The position numbers and the translations under genes were made by a program. DNA of 26,633 bases from an uncultured Lachnospiraceae bacterium (GTDB lineage: Bacteria > Bacillota > Clostridia > Lachnospirales > Lachnospiraceae), in contig CALCMD010000079.1 of assembly GCA_937965795.1 (NCBI GenBank), forward strand, positions 1 to 26,633, given 5' to 3'. Positions 15,382 to 23,223 of the stretch are shown here, in pieces; within the stretch, counting starts at the first letter, position 1; every line of letters starts with the position of its first letter. Under the pieces are notes generated by a model, which did not search any database, was not told where the DNA came from, and saw nothing but the letters and a program-made list of their open reading frames with translations.

Positions 15382-16581
15382 ATGAAATATGTGGTAATAC
15401 TGGGTGATGGAATGGCGGATGAGCCAATCGGGAGCCTGGGAAATAAAACGCCGTTGGAGAAAGCGGCGACTCCGGTGATGGACGCTTTGGCAGCAGAGTC
15501 TGAGATCGGTCTGGTACACACGATTCCGGAGGGGATGAAGCCGGGAAGCGACACGGCGAATCTTTCCGTCATGGGGTATGATCCGAAGGTGTATTACACG
15601 GGGCGCTCTCCTCTGGAGGCTTTAAGCATAGGAGTTCCTATGAAAGATACGGATGTGGCGCTGCGGTGTAACATCGTCACCGTTTCCGAGGAGGAACCGT
15701 ATGAGGAAAAGACGATCATTGACCACAGTTCCGGAGAAATCAGCACGAAGGAAGCGGCTGTGCTTCTGGAGGCTGTAAAAAAGGAGCTGGAAAACGATAT
15801 TTATAAATTTTATGTGGGAACAAGCTACAGGCACTGTCTGATCTGGGAGAAAGGGCAGGTGGTAGAGCTTACGCCGCCTCATGATGTACTGGGCAGGGTC
15901 ATCGGACAATATCTCCCCGCAGATGAGGCGCTGCGCAGAATGCAGAAAAAGAGCTATGAAATCCTGGCGAACCATCCGATCAATCTGGCACGTAAGGCAC
16001 AGGGGAAAAATCCGGCGAACAGCCTCTGGTTTTGGGGAGCGGGTACAAAGCCCATCCTTACTTCCTTCGAGAAAAAGAATCATAAGAAAGGCGTTATGAT
16101 TTCAGCCGTGGATTTGCTCAAAGGCATTGCGGTGGGAGCGGGCATGGATAATATTTGCGTGGAAGGCGCAAACGGCGGACTGGACACGAACTATGAAGGA
16201 AAAGCGCAGGCAGCGGTAGACGCGCTCGTGAAAAAAGGGTATGATTTCGCGTATGTTCATGTGGAAGCGCCGGATGAAATGGGACATCAGGGCAGCATTG
16301 AACGGAAGATAAAAGCCATTGAAAATCTGGACGGCAGGGTCATCCGCCTGGTCAAAGAGGGACTGGATGCCTCAGGAGAAGATTACCGTATGCTGGTGCT
16401 TCCGGATCATCCGACACCGATCAGGGTGCGGACACATACAAGCGCTCCAGTGCCATACCTCCTTTATGACAGCAGAAAGAAGCAGCAAAATACCTGGAAA
16501 TATAATGAAAGGGAAGCCGGAGAGAGCGGAAATTATATTGCCCAGGGGCATAAAATCATGGATTATTTATTTGAAGTATAA
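15382..16581 (+). CDS. ApgM-like phosphoglycerate mutase family protein, proposed homoserine kinase
   Basis: A 399-residue alkaline-phosphatase-superfamily protein: D9 in ILGDGMAD, the nucleophile region GSDTANLSVMGYDP (S56), and metal ligands D298/H302 (APDEMGHQG), D342-H343 (LPDHPTP) and H352 (THTSAPVP). The family is related to archaeal cofactor-independent phosphoglycerate mutase. A subfamily next to hom was proposed as a homoserine kinase (the TIGRFAM proposal, based on gene proximity). Here it follows hom by 15 bases, with GGAGG before the ATG, and no classical thrB is seen, which agrees with that proposal. A glycolytic mutase role remains possible. Confidence 0.85.
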   Translation: MKYVVILGDGMADEPIGSLGNKTPLEKAATPVMDALAAESEIGLVHTIPEGMKPGSDTANLSVMGYDPKVYYTGRSPLEALSIGVPMKDTDVALRCNIVTVSEEEPYEEKTIIDHSSGEISTKEAAVLLEAVKKELENDIYKFYVGTSYRHCLIWEKGQVVELTPPHDVLGRVIGQYLPADEALRRMQKKSYEILANHPINLARKAQGKNPANSLWFWGAGTKPILTSFEKKNHKKGVMISAVDLLKGIAVGAGMDNICVEGANGGLDTNYEGKAQAAVDALVKKGYDFAYVHVEAPDEMGHQGSIERKIKAIENLDGRVIRLVKEGLDASGEDYRMLVLPDHPTPIRVRTHTSAPVPYLLYDSRKKQQNTWKYNEREAGESGNYIAQGHKIMDYLFEV

Positions 16582-16599
16582 GAAACGGGTAAAAGGCAT

Positions 16600-16652
16600 A
16601 AAAACAGCTTACGTGTTTCAGGCCGGCAGATGCGGCCAAAATACGTAAGCTG
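16600..16652 (-). terminator. Terminator of the DUF975 gene, nested stem
   Basis: Stem CAGCTTACGT (16605-16614) with ACGTAAGCTG (16643-16652) and an inner GGCCG/CGGCC (16621-16625/16633-16637). The minus strand reads into GTTTTTAT; the plus strand has no U-run. It therefore terminates the reverse gene and only weakly, if at all, the hom operon. Confidence 0.75.
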
Positions 16653-16664
16653 AAAATATGTGCA

Positions 16665-17372
16665 TTAAATTTCTCCAAGAAGATTACGATAGAACTGAAT
16701 GGAAGTCATTCCCATGTATGGCATCAGCCAGAACATTCCAAGAAAGCAGGTCAGGGCTGACAGAAGAATCAGACCCAGAAAACTGATGTCCAGATAAAAA
16801 AGGCGGATTTTATGGCCTTTCATGAGATGACGGCTTTCACGCATAAGCTGTATCACGCCTTTTTCCGGCGCGTCCAGATATAAGCAGTAGACCTGAGAAT
16901 AGGACAGTAAGAGACAGAAGGCAAGAATACATCCGCCCAGAAGAACAAGAATGCCGATCACAGTGACAGGCAGGAAATTTGCCAATACGCCAAATATCAG
17001 AAGCAGAATTCCCGGAAGGACACACGCGGCGGCGATCAGTTCGGTCAGAATTACCAGAAGAATGACGCGGTCCGGCTGATGGGAGAAGCCATATGCCAGG
17101 TCGCCCAGAAGGGCATTTTGTCCGCGGCTGATGTTCAGCAGCATTTTGATGTATCCGGTGGTAAAGATGGTGAGCAGCAGGCTTACGATAACCGTGCAGA
17201 TCAGATAAAGCACAAAGGTAAAGATGCTGTTTCCGGCAAAGGCGACTTCTAATAACAGGGAAACGATAAGAGAAGTTCCGGATATCAGACAAAGAGCGCC
17301 GATCAGCAGACCATAATGTCCGGTTAAACGTTCTTTTGCCATGTCTTTTAATTCAGTCGATGATTTTTTCAT
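16665..17372 (-). CDS. DUF975 family integral membrane protein
   Basis: About 235 residues with five or so membrane segments (YGLLIGALCLISGTSLIVSLL, FTFVLYLICTVIVSLLLTIF, a long double segment from VILLVILTELIA to LLLIFGVL, VIGILVLLGGCILAFCLLL, LILLSALTCFLGMFWLM). The motif GQNALLGDLAYGF and the end MPYMGMTSIQFYRNL are typical of DUF975, a family without known function. The ATG at 17372 gives MKKSSTELKDMAKERL, the usual DUF975 beginning; the longer frame to 17393 would use TTG. Transcription starts from the promoter at 17411-17440. Confidence 0.88.
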   Translation of the reverse strand: MKKSSTELKDMAKERLTGHYGLLIGALCLISGTSLIVSLLLEVAFAGNSIFTFVLYLICTVIVSLLLTIFTTGYIKMLLNISRGQNALLGDLAYGFSHQPDRVILLVILTELIAAACVLPGILLLIFGVLANFLPVTVIGILVLLGGCILAFCLLLSYSQVYCLYLDAPEKGVIQLMRESRHLMKGHKIRLFYLDISFLGLILLSALTCFLGMFWLMPYMGMTSIQFYRNLLGEI

Positions 17373-17410
17373 TGTATACACCCAATCTTTCAAATTTTAC
17401 AAGTAGAGTA

Positions 17411-17440
17411 AGTATAGCACAGGAGTGGTAGAAAAAGCAA
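17411..17440 (-). promoter_or_regulatory. Promoter of the DUF975 gene
   Basis: Reverse strand: TTGCTT, 18-base spacer, TATACT with extended TGC. Confidence 0.6.
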
Positions 17441-17485
17441 CTGACCGGAGCGTTTTTTGCGCCGGGGAAGTACGGGAGGAATTTT

Positions 17486-17914
17486 ATGGAATGGGAAGAA
17501 AGAGAGCGGAAAAGCCTTTATGTCATGGGATGGCTGCTGCTGCTTTTAGCGGCGGCATATCTGGCTTTGTCAAAGCTGACGGGAATCCGGCTCAGCCGCC
17601 TGACGCTGCCGTGTATTTTTCATGACCTTACCGGATGGTATTGTCCCGGATGCGGCGGAACGAGAGCCTTGCGTCTGCTCCTGGGGGGAGACGTCCTGAA
17701 ATCGCTGTATTATCATCCTTTCGTGGTTTATGGAGCGGCGCTCTATGTTTGGTTTATGGTATCGAACAGCATCGAGTATATCAGCCGGGGAAGACTTCGG
17801 ATAGGTATGCGTTACCGAAAATGGTATGTAATTGTGGGCGCTGCGGTGATTGTTTTGAACTTTGTCATAAAAAACGGAGTAATGCTCATCTGGCATTACT
17901 CCATGATTCCATAA
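17486..17914 (+). CDS. DUF2752 membrane protein
   Basis: A 142-residue protein with an N-terminal membrane helix (MGWLLLLLAAAYLAL), the DUF2752 hallmark YCPGCGGTRALRLLLGGD (C53, C56) and two further hydrophobic segments (FVVYGAALYVWFMV, VIVGAAVIVLNFVI). CxxC close to the membrane suggests metal or redox chemistry, but no role is established. GGGAGG precedes the ATG by 8 bases. Its last codons contain the intrinsic terminator of the convergent gene, and the two stops are only 2 bases apart. Confidence 0.88.
   Translation: MEWEERERKSLYVMGWLLLLLAAAYLALSKLTGIRLSRLTLPCIFHDLTGWYCPGCGGTRALRLLLGGDVLKSLYYHPFVVYGAALYVWFMVSNSIEYISRGRLRIGMRYRKWYVIVGAAVIVLNFVIKNGVMLIWHYSMIP
17868..17902 (-). terminator. 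Terminator of the DUF4190 gene embedded in the DUF2752 coding end
   Basis: Perfect 10-bp stem GGAGTAATGC (17876-17885) / GCATTACTCC (17893-17902) with a 7-base loop. On the minus strand it is followed by GTTTTTTAT. It lies wholly inside the DUF2752 reading frame. Confidence 0.85.
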
Positions 17915-17916
17915 TC

Positions 17917-18408
17917 CTATAAGGCGTCATCATAAGGGTAATCGGGAAACGAAAAATTCTGTCCGTTGTCGGAATTCTCTGCATTGCTGCCATTCAGGGC
18001 GTCACCTGTGTAGTATTCCATATAATCGTGGAACTGTCTCTGTAAATCGCCGCTCAACGTGTAAGACGCCAGGGCGGCGATCGTCAGAAGAACCGTAAGG
18101 GCAAGACCAATGACTGAGAGGATCAGTCCGGACTTTGCACGTCCGTGCATCGGCTGCCTGGACGTTTTGGACAGGATGGCGAAAAGGATGCCGAGTCCCC
18201 CCAGAGGAATACTGATGTAACAGCAGCAGCATAATACCAGTGAGAGAACCCCCATGACCAGAGCGGCAGAAGCGAAGCCGCTTGGTGCGGGAGAGGGCGG
18301 CGCCCCTTTTTGGTCGTCGAGATGAAAAGCATCATATTGATAAGGGCCGCCGTAATCATTGGCGGAAGTATTCGGTTCGTCCGGCTGATTGTTGTTCTCG
18401 TAATCCAT
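17917..18408 (-). CDS. DUF4190 domain membrane protein
   Basis: A 163-residue protein: hydrophilic N/Q/P/D-rich N-terminus (1-45), two membrane helices with a CCCC stretch (FASAALVMGVLSLVLCCCCYISIPLGGLGILFAIL and SGLILSVIGLALTVLLTIAALASYTL), and a short acidic C-terminal tail rich in N, D and Y. The helical pair with the small loop (SRQPMHGRAKSGL) matches DUF4190. AAAGGAG precedes the ATG. It is monocistronic, with its own promoter and a terminator inside the neighbouring gene. No function is known. Confidence 0.85.
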   Translation of the reverse strand: MDYENNNQPDEPNTSANDYGGPYQYDAFHLDDQKGAPPSPAPSGFASAALVMGVLSLVLCCCCYISIPLGGLGILFAILSKTSRQPMHGRAKSGLILSVIGLALTVLLTIAALASYTLSGDLQRQFHDYMEYYTGDALNGSNAENSDNGQNFSFPDYPYDDAL

Positions 18409-18447
18409 AGGTTCTCCTTTGCCTGAAATGAAGTTATTGTACTGAAT

Positions 18448-18476
18448 ATAATAGCATAGACAAAAATGAAACTCAA
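18448..18476 (-). promoter_or_regulatory. Promoter of the DUF4190 gene
   Basis: Reverse strand: TTGAGT, 17-base spacer, TATTAT. Leader about 35 bases. Confidence 0.75.
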
Positions 18477-18502
18477 GTGTTATACTGTTTTACTGAAAGT
18501 TA

Positions 18503-18576
18503 TTGTAACAGTTCAGCCCAGGACTTTGCACCTGCTGCAAAGTCCGTGAGAATACGTAAAGGCTGAACTGTTACAA
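18503..18576. repeat. Nested palindromic intergenic repeat, copy 2
   Basis: A perfect 16-bp outer stem, TTGTAACAGTTCAGCC (18503-18518) with GGCTGAACTGTTACAA (18561-18576), encloses GGACTTTGCA (18521-18530) / TGCAAAGTCC (18536-18545). The inner hairpin and its GTGAGAA flank match the copy at 12877-12908. It lies 28 bases before the tex ATG. Confidence 0.85.
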
Positions 18577-18603
18577 GCTATTTGAAAATAAGAAGGAGTG
18601 TAT

Positions 18604-20763
18604 ATGGATATTAATAAAAGCCTTGCAAAAGAGTTTGCCGTCCAGTTATGGCAGATAGAAGCGACCGTGAAATTGATTGATGAAGGAAACACGATTCCTT
18701 TCATTGCCAGATACCGGAAAGAGGCCACGGGAGCATTAAACGATGAAGTATTAAGAAAGCTGTATGAGCGATTGAATTATCTGAGAAATCTGGAGGAAAA
18801 GAAAGCGCAGGTCATCGCTGCGATTGAAGAGCAGGGAAAGCTGACAGAAGAACTGAGAAAGCAGATTCAGGCGGCAGAGGCGTTGGTGGTCGTGGAAGAT
18901 CTGTATCGTCCATATCGTCCGAAAAGAAGAACCAGGGCGATGATCGCAAAGGAAAAAGGACTGGAACCCCTCGCAAATATCATTCGGCTTCAAATGATAA
19001 ACCACTCTGTGGAGGAAGAAGCGAAAGCATTTCTTGACGGGGAAAAGGGGGTACATACGGCAGAGGAAGCCCTGGCGGGGGCGATGGATATTCTGGCAGA
19101 AGCGGTTTCTGACGAACCTTCCTACCGGATGCGCATCCGGAGCATGACGATGAAAGAAGGAAAAATCGTATCGGCGGCGAAAGACAGGGAAGCGCAGTCT
19201 GTCTATGAAATGTACTATGACTATGAGGAAACCATTTCAAGGGCGGCGGGGCACCGGACGCTGGCGTTGAACCGGGGGGAGAAAGAAAAGTTTTTGACGG
19301 TGAAGGTGGAAGCGCCCCAGGAAAAGATTTTACAGTATCTGGAACGTCAGATGATTACCAGAGAAAACCCGTATACGGCGCCCATTCTGAAAGCCGCCGT
19401 GGAGGACAGTTATAAACGTCTGATCGCACCGGCAATCGAACGTGAAATTCGAAATGATATGACAGAGAAGGCAGAAGAAGGAGCGATTTCCGTCTTTGGA
19501 AAAAATCTGGAGCAGCTTCTGATGCAGCCGCCAATCGAGGGAAAAACCGTTCTCGGCTGGGACCCGGCGTTTCGTACCGGATGTAAGCTGGCTGTGGTGG
19601 ATGCGACCGGAAAGGTGCTTGACACGAAGGTGATTTATCCGACAGCGCCGACCAATGAGACGAAAATCCGCGCGGCGAAGGAAACGGTAAAGAGACTGAT
19701 TCGGAAATATGGAATTACGTTGATCTCGCTGGGGAACGGAACGGCGTCCAGAGAGTCCGAGCAGATTATTGTGGAACTTTTGGGAGAAATGAAAGAACCG
19801 GTGCAGTATGTAATCGTTAATGAAGCGGGGGCGTCCGTTTATTCAGCGAGCAAACTGGCGACGGAAGAATTTCCGGATTTTGATGTGGCGCAGAGAAGTG
19901 CGGTATCCATTGCCAGACGTATTCAGGACCCGCTTGCCGAGCTGGTGAAGATCGATCCGAAGTCGATCGGCGTAGGGCAGTATCAGCACGACATGAATCA
20001 GAAAAAGCTGGGGGAGACACTGGGCGGTGTGGTAGAGGACTGCGTAAATAAAGTGGGCGTGGACTTAAATACGGCTTCTGCCTCCCTGATGGAGTACATT
20101 TCCGGCATATCAAAAGCGATTGCCAAAAATATCGTGGCATACCGGGAGGAAAACGGACGTTTTACCAACCGCAGGCAGCTTCTGAAGGTGGCCAAGCTGG
20201 GGCCGAAAGCATTCGAACAGTGTGCCGGATTCATGCGCATCCAGGGCGGGCAGAACCCGCTGGATTCCACCAGCGTCCATCCGGAGAGCTATGAGGCGGC
20301 GGAGCTTCTGCTTAAAAAGCTTGGATACGCCACGGAGGACCTGAAAGGGGAGAAGCTGAACGGAATCTCAAAAAAAATCCGTGACAATAAAAAAATGGCC
20401 GGGGAGCTTGGAATCGGTGAGATGACCCTGCGCGACATCGTAAAAGAGCTGGAAAAGCCGGGACGCGACCCCAGAGAGGAAATGCCAAAGCCTATCCTGC
20501 GCAGCGATGTGCTGGATATGAAAGATCTGACGCCGGGCATGGCGTTAAAGGGAACCGTGCGGAATGTCATTGATTTTGGAGCGTTTGTGGACATTGGCGT
20601 TCATCAGGACGGCCTGGTACACATCTCGGAGCTGACGGATAAAAAGTTCGTGAAGCATCCCCTGGAGGTCGTGAGCGTGGGAGACATTGTAGATGTGAAG
20701 GTGCTGAGCGTGGATGTGAAGAAAAAGCGTATCGCCCTGACGATGGTAAATGTTAAAATTTAA
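18604..20763 (+). CDS. tex: Tex family S1 RNA-binding protein
   Basis: A 719-residue Tex/YdcI-type protein: N-terminal helical domain (AKEFAVQLWQIEATVKLIDEGNTIPFIARYRKE), the YqgF-like domain (VLGWDPAFRTGCKLAVVD), helix-hairpin-helix (YISGISKAIAKNIVAYREENG, LLKVAKLGPKAFEQCAGF) and the C-terminal S1 domain (GMALKGTVRNVIDFGAFVDIGVHQDGLVHISEL). It binds nucleic acid and influences transcription in other bacteria. I use ATG 18604, 5 bases after AAGGAG, not the in-frame GTG at 18598 that lies in the SD. A nested palindrome occupies its leader. Confidence 0.97.
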   Translation: MDINKSLAKEFAVQLWQIEATVKLIDEGNTIPFIARYRKEATGALNDEVLRKLYERLNYLRNLEEKKAQVIAAIEEQGKLTEELRKQIQAAEALVVVEDLYRPYRPKRRTRAMIAKEKGLEPLANIIRLQMINHSVEEEAKAFLDGEKGVHTAEEALAGAMDILAEAVSDEPSYRMRIRSMTMKEGKIVSAAKDREAQSVYEMYYDYEETISRAAGHRTLALNRGEKEKFLTVKVEAPQEKILQYLERQMITRENPYTAPILKAAVEDSYKRLIAPAIEREIRNDMTEKAEEGAISVFGKNLEQLLMQPPIEGKTVLGWDPAFRTGCKLAVVDATGKVLDTKVIYPTAPTNETKIRAAKETVKRLIRKYGITLISLGNGTASRESEQIIVELLGEMKEPVQYVIVNEAGASVYSASKLATEEFPDFDVAQRSAVSIARRIQDPLAELVKIDPKSIGVGQYQHDMNQKKLGETLGGVVEDCVNKVGVDLNTASASLMEYISGISKAIAKNIVAYREENGRFTNRRQLLKVAKLGPKAFEQCAGFMRIQGGQNPLDSTSVHPESYEAAELLLKKLGYATEDLKGEKLNGISKKIRDNKKMAGELGIGEMTLRDIVKELEKPGRDPREEMPKPILRSDVLDMKDLTPGMALKGTVRNVIDFGAFVDIGVHQDGLVHISELTDKKFVKHPLEVVSVGDIVDVKVLSVDVKKKRIALTMVNVKI

Positions 20764-20807
20764 AGCAAATGAAGGAATAAAAATCCTTTGTTTGCTTTAT
20801 TTTTTTT
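20762..20807 (+). terminator. Terminator after tex
   Basis: AAAGCAAA (20762-20769) with TTTGCTTT (20791-20798), inner AGGA/TCCT, then ATTTTTTTT. It overlaps the tex stop codon and marks the end of the housekeeping block. Confidence 0.85.
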
Positions 20808-20861
20808 GCACCAAAAGAGAAATCGCAGAAAAAAATGAAGCCAAAACTGTACAAATTTTGC

Positions 20862-20877
20862 GCCGGATTTCGGCACC
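20862..20877. repeat. Element palindrome R1, variant copy
   Basis: GCGCCGGATTTCGGCAC-type sequence (2 changes from GTGCCGGATTCCGGCAC). The right half CGGCAC ends at 20876, exactly 25 bases before ATG 20902, and is followed by CAGGGGA as in R2. Confidence 0.8.
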
Positions 20878-20901
20878 AGGGGAAAAGGATGGGGTGAAAG
20901 G

Positions 20902-21252
20902 ATGGACGACAGGATGCTGCTATCGAACAAGACAAAGTTTTTTAAACTTGCAGATATGGTGTTGCAGGAGCATCTGCCGGAAAAGTATGAACTGTTCAAA
21001 CATATCAAAATGAAAGATATGGAATACAGGCAGTCCAGAAAATATGGCGGATGGTATGAATTGCAGTTCAGGCTGGGAGAAGACCTTGCAACCTGTGATC
21101 TGAGGATTTTTTGCAAAGAGCCATGCTTCCGTGTCCGGTATGGGCCAGAGTTTATGGGAAGCGGCTATAAATATGACAAGATCTTTGTACTGGCACAAAA
21201 GCAGCTTGAAGAGCTGGGAATGGTAAAAAAGGAAATAGAAGCAGCCAGCTAA
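20902..21252 (+). CDS. Hypothetical protein at the start of the mobile element
   Basis: A 116-residue soluble protein that I do not recognise. It is rich in K, E, Y and aromatic residues, with a helical N-terminus (KTFFKLADMVLQEHL-like) and a central beta-rich part (GGWYELQFRLGEDLATCDLRIFCKEPCFRVRYG). GGGGTG lies 5 bases before the ATG; a second ATG three codons later (20911) is possible. It precedes parA by 46 bases and both leaders carry the same palindrome at the same distance, so coordinated control with parA is likely. Confidence 0.65.
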   Translation: MDDRMLLSNKTKFFKLADMVLQEHLPEKYELFKHIKMKDMEYRQSRKYGGWYELQFRLGEDLATCDLRIFCKEPCFRVRYGPEFMGSGYKYDKIFVLAQKQLEELGMVKKEIEAAS

Positions 21253-21256
21253 AAAC

Positions 21257-21273
21257 GTGCCGGATTCCGGCAC
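21257..21273. repeat. Element palindrome R2, perfect copy
   Basis: GTGCCGGATTCCGGCAC, 8-bp arms around one central base. It ends 25 bases before the parA ATG. Confidence 0.9.
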
Positions 21274-21298
21274 CAGGGGATAAGAAAGGATAAGGAAT

Positions 21299-22033
21299 AT
21301 GAGAAAAGGAACCATTTTTGCAGTATGGAATTTAAAAGGCGGAGTCGGAAAGACCACGACAACCATTAACCTGGCGTATGACTGGGCAGAGCTTGGGGGA
21401 AGGGTTCTGGTCATCGACCTGGACCCGCAGGTGAACACCACGCCGATTTTTACGAAAGCGAACGAACTCGGATGCACAGTCCTGGACATCCTGGAAACAT
21501 CGGAAAGGGCGGGGAGGGCAGCCTGCCGTACAAAGTATAAGAACATTGACATCATTAAAGGGAGCGCTTCCCTGTGGGAAGGCTACCAGGAGGACGCGCT
21601 GGAAAGGGGGCTGCGGGACGTCCGGCAGGATTATGACGCCATAGTTATCGACTGCCAGCCCTCCTGCGGTTCCCTTGTAAGGAACGCACTCTATGCCGCA
21701 GATGTTATCCTGACGCCGGTGGTCCTTGACCGTTTTTGTCTGGACAACCTGCATACGGTAAGCGACATTATTTCGGATATTGAAAGTGACAAAGAAAAGG
21801 AGGTCGGCTGGAAGGTTTTTGCGAACAAAGTAAGGAACATATGCTCGCAGAAAGATATTTATACAGACCTCACGGAAAGGAGCGATTATCCATTTTTAGA
21901 TACGTGCATCAGTGACCGGGCGGCTGTCCCGAACTCACTGGCGCTCCGGAAACCGTTGAGGAGACATGCGAAGAACAATGCAGCAACCACAGATTTTGAG
22001 GCATTGAGCCGGGAAATATGGGAGGTGCTGTGA
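21299..22033 (+). CDS. parA: ParA-family partition ATPase
   Basis: A 244-residue ParA with the deviant Walker A KGGVGKTTTT (13-22), the A' motif VLVIDLDPQVN (D40, D42) and Walker B-type AIVIDCQPSCG. There is no N-terminal DNA-binding extension, so it is the short form. It likely acts with the downstream ParB in segregation or stabilisation of the element when extrachromosomal. AAAGGATAAGGA precedes the ATG. Its TGA overlaps the parB ATG (TGATG), which indicates translational coupling. Confidence 0.93.
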   Translation: MRKGTIFAVWNLKGGVGKTTTTINLAYDWAELGGRVLVIDLDPQVNTTPIFTKANELGCTVLDILETSERAGRAACRTKYKNIDIIKGSASLWEGYQEDALERGLRDVRQDYDAIVIDCQPSCGSLVRNALYAADVILTPVVLDRFCLDNLHTVSDIISDIESDKEKEVGWKVFANKVRNICSQKDIYTDLTERSDYPFLDTCISDRAAVPNSLALRKPLRRHAKNNAATTDFEALSREIWEVL

Positions 22034-23154
22034 TGGCCGATTTCAACACGCTGTTTGCAGGCAGGGAGAGGGCGAACAGGGATGTAACAAATGAAAGGGT
22101 GAAGATCACCTACCTGCACTACCAGAAGCTGGCGGAAAGCCCGCTCCAGTACCGGAAGTATGACAGGAAGGCGCTGGAGGATATGGCGGACATCATTGCG
22201 GCGGACGGGATGGTGCTCCAGAACCTGGTGGTGCGCAGGATCGACGCGGACCAGTACGAAATCATAGCCGGGCACAAGCGCAGGGCGGCATCGCGTATCC
22301 TGGTGGAAGAGAGGGGGCTTGAAAAATATGCGTTCCTCCCATGCGTCATCCGGAAAGAAGATGACGTCCACACGAGGTTTTCCGTGGTGAGCACTAATGT
22401 ACGCCCGCCCCAGACACCTTATGAAACGCTCCATGAGATAGAAGAGATGCGGAAACTCCTGCTGGAGCATCCGGACGCTTTCCCGGATATGAAAGGCGGG
22501 AGGATGGTAGAGCGCCTGGCAGAGCAGCTCCATATGTCCCGCAGCACAGTGTCGGAATACCGGGCGATTTCGAACAACCTGGGTGAAAAAGGGATGGAAG
22601 CATTTAAGGATGGACGCCTGGAGAAAAGCGCGGCGGTAGCGCTTGCCGGGCTGCCGGATGAAGAGCAGGAGCGGCTGATCGAGGAGGGGAAACTGACACA
22701 TAAAGAAATCCATACATACAAGCAGGAAAAGAAAGCATCCGGGCAGAAACGGATTCGGGAAACGGAGAAACCCCATGCAGACTGCCAGGAAGAGAGCAGT
22801 ATAGAACATGTTCCAGGGCAGCCGCATTTACAGCAGCCGGAACTGGAGCCAATGGAAAACGATGCGGAAAGGGAAGCATTTGTTGACGGTTACCAGAATT
22901 GGAAAATCTGGATTGACACGGAGGAAACCGGGGAGCGGTATTACCGGTATGACCTTCCGGATGGGAGCAGCCTTGTTGTAAAGGTTTATTTCCATAAATG
23001 TTTCGATTACGCAATGGACAAGCCCTTGCAGGAGCGTTACAGGGAAGGATGGGGAGCGGAAGAATATTATATCCTGGAAAAAGGGGAATATTTCAGGGAC
23101 TGCAAGACCAGCAGGAGCGCCCTGGCCGAACATCTCAAGCGGATGCAGAAATAG
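22033..23154 (+). CDS. parB: ParB/Spo0J-like partition protein
   Basis: About 373 residues. The N-terminal ParB/sulfiredoxin-like domain has LEDMADIIAADGMVLQNLVVRR and the box II variant GHKRRAA (80-86), where classical ParB has GERRxRA. An HTH follows (VERLAEQLHMSRSTVSEYRAI, about 159-179). A Q/E/P-rich spacer (about 235-285) leads to a C-terminal domain unlike Spo0J (DGYQNWKIWIDTEETGERYYRYDLP to YILEKGEYFRDCKTSRSALAEHLKRM). The start 22033 is preceded by GGAGG inside parA. ParB relatives such as KorB of IncP plasmids also repress transcription at dispersed operators, which is relevant to the palindromes nearby. Confidence 0.92.
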   Translation: MADFNTLFAGRERANRDVTNERVKITYLHYQKLAESPLQYRKYDRKALEDMADIIAADGMVLQNLVVRRIDADQYEIIAGHKRRAASRILVEERGLEKYAFLPCVIRKEDDVHTRFSVVSTNVRPPQTPYETLHEIEEMRKLLLEHPDAFPDMKGGRMVERLAEQLHMSRSTVSEYRAISNNLGEKGMEAFKDGRLEKSAAVALAGLPDEEQERLIEEGKLTHKEIHTYKQEKKASGQKRIRETEKPHADCQEESSIEHVPGQPHLQQPELEPMENDAEREAFVDGYQNWKIWIDTEETGERYYRYDLPDGSSLVVKVYFHKCFDYAMDKPLQERYREGWGAEEYYILEKGEYFRDCKTSRSALAEHLKRMQK

Positions 23155-23170
23155 TGGGAAAAGGCGCGGC

Positions 23171-23187
23171 GTGCCAGAATCCGGCAC
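23171..23187. repeat. Element palindrome R3, variant copy
   Basis: GTGCCAGAATCCGGCAC (2 changes), in the 69-base gap before the PemK/MazF-like gene, 36 bases from its ATG. Confidence 0.8.
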
Positions 23188-23223
23188 GGGCGCTGCCACA
23201 GAAAGGCAGGTGATGCGAAATAA

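Noticed and set aside
16600..16652. Terminator for the hom operon on the plus strand
   Set aside because: The hairpin is strong, but the plus-strand side lacks a U-run; only the minus strand shows one.
18598..18603. GTG start for tex
   Set aside because: The GTG is part of the AAGGAGTG ribosome binding site; ATG 18604 is correctly spaced.
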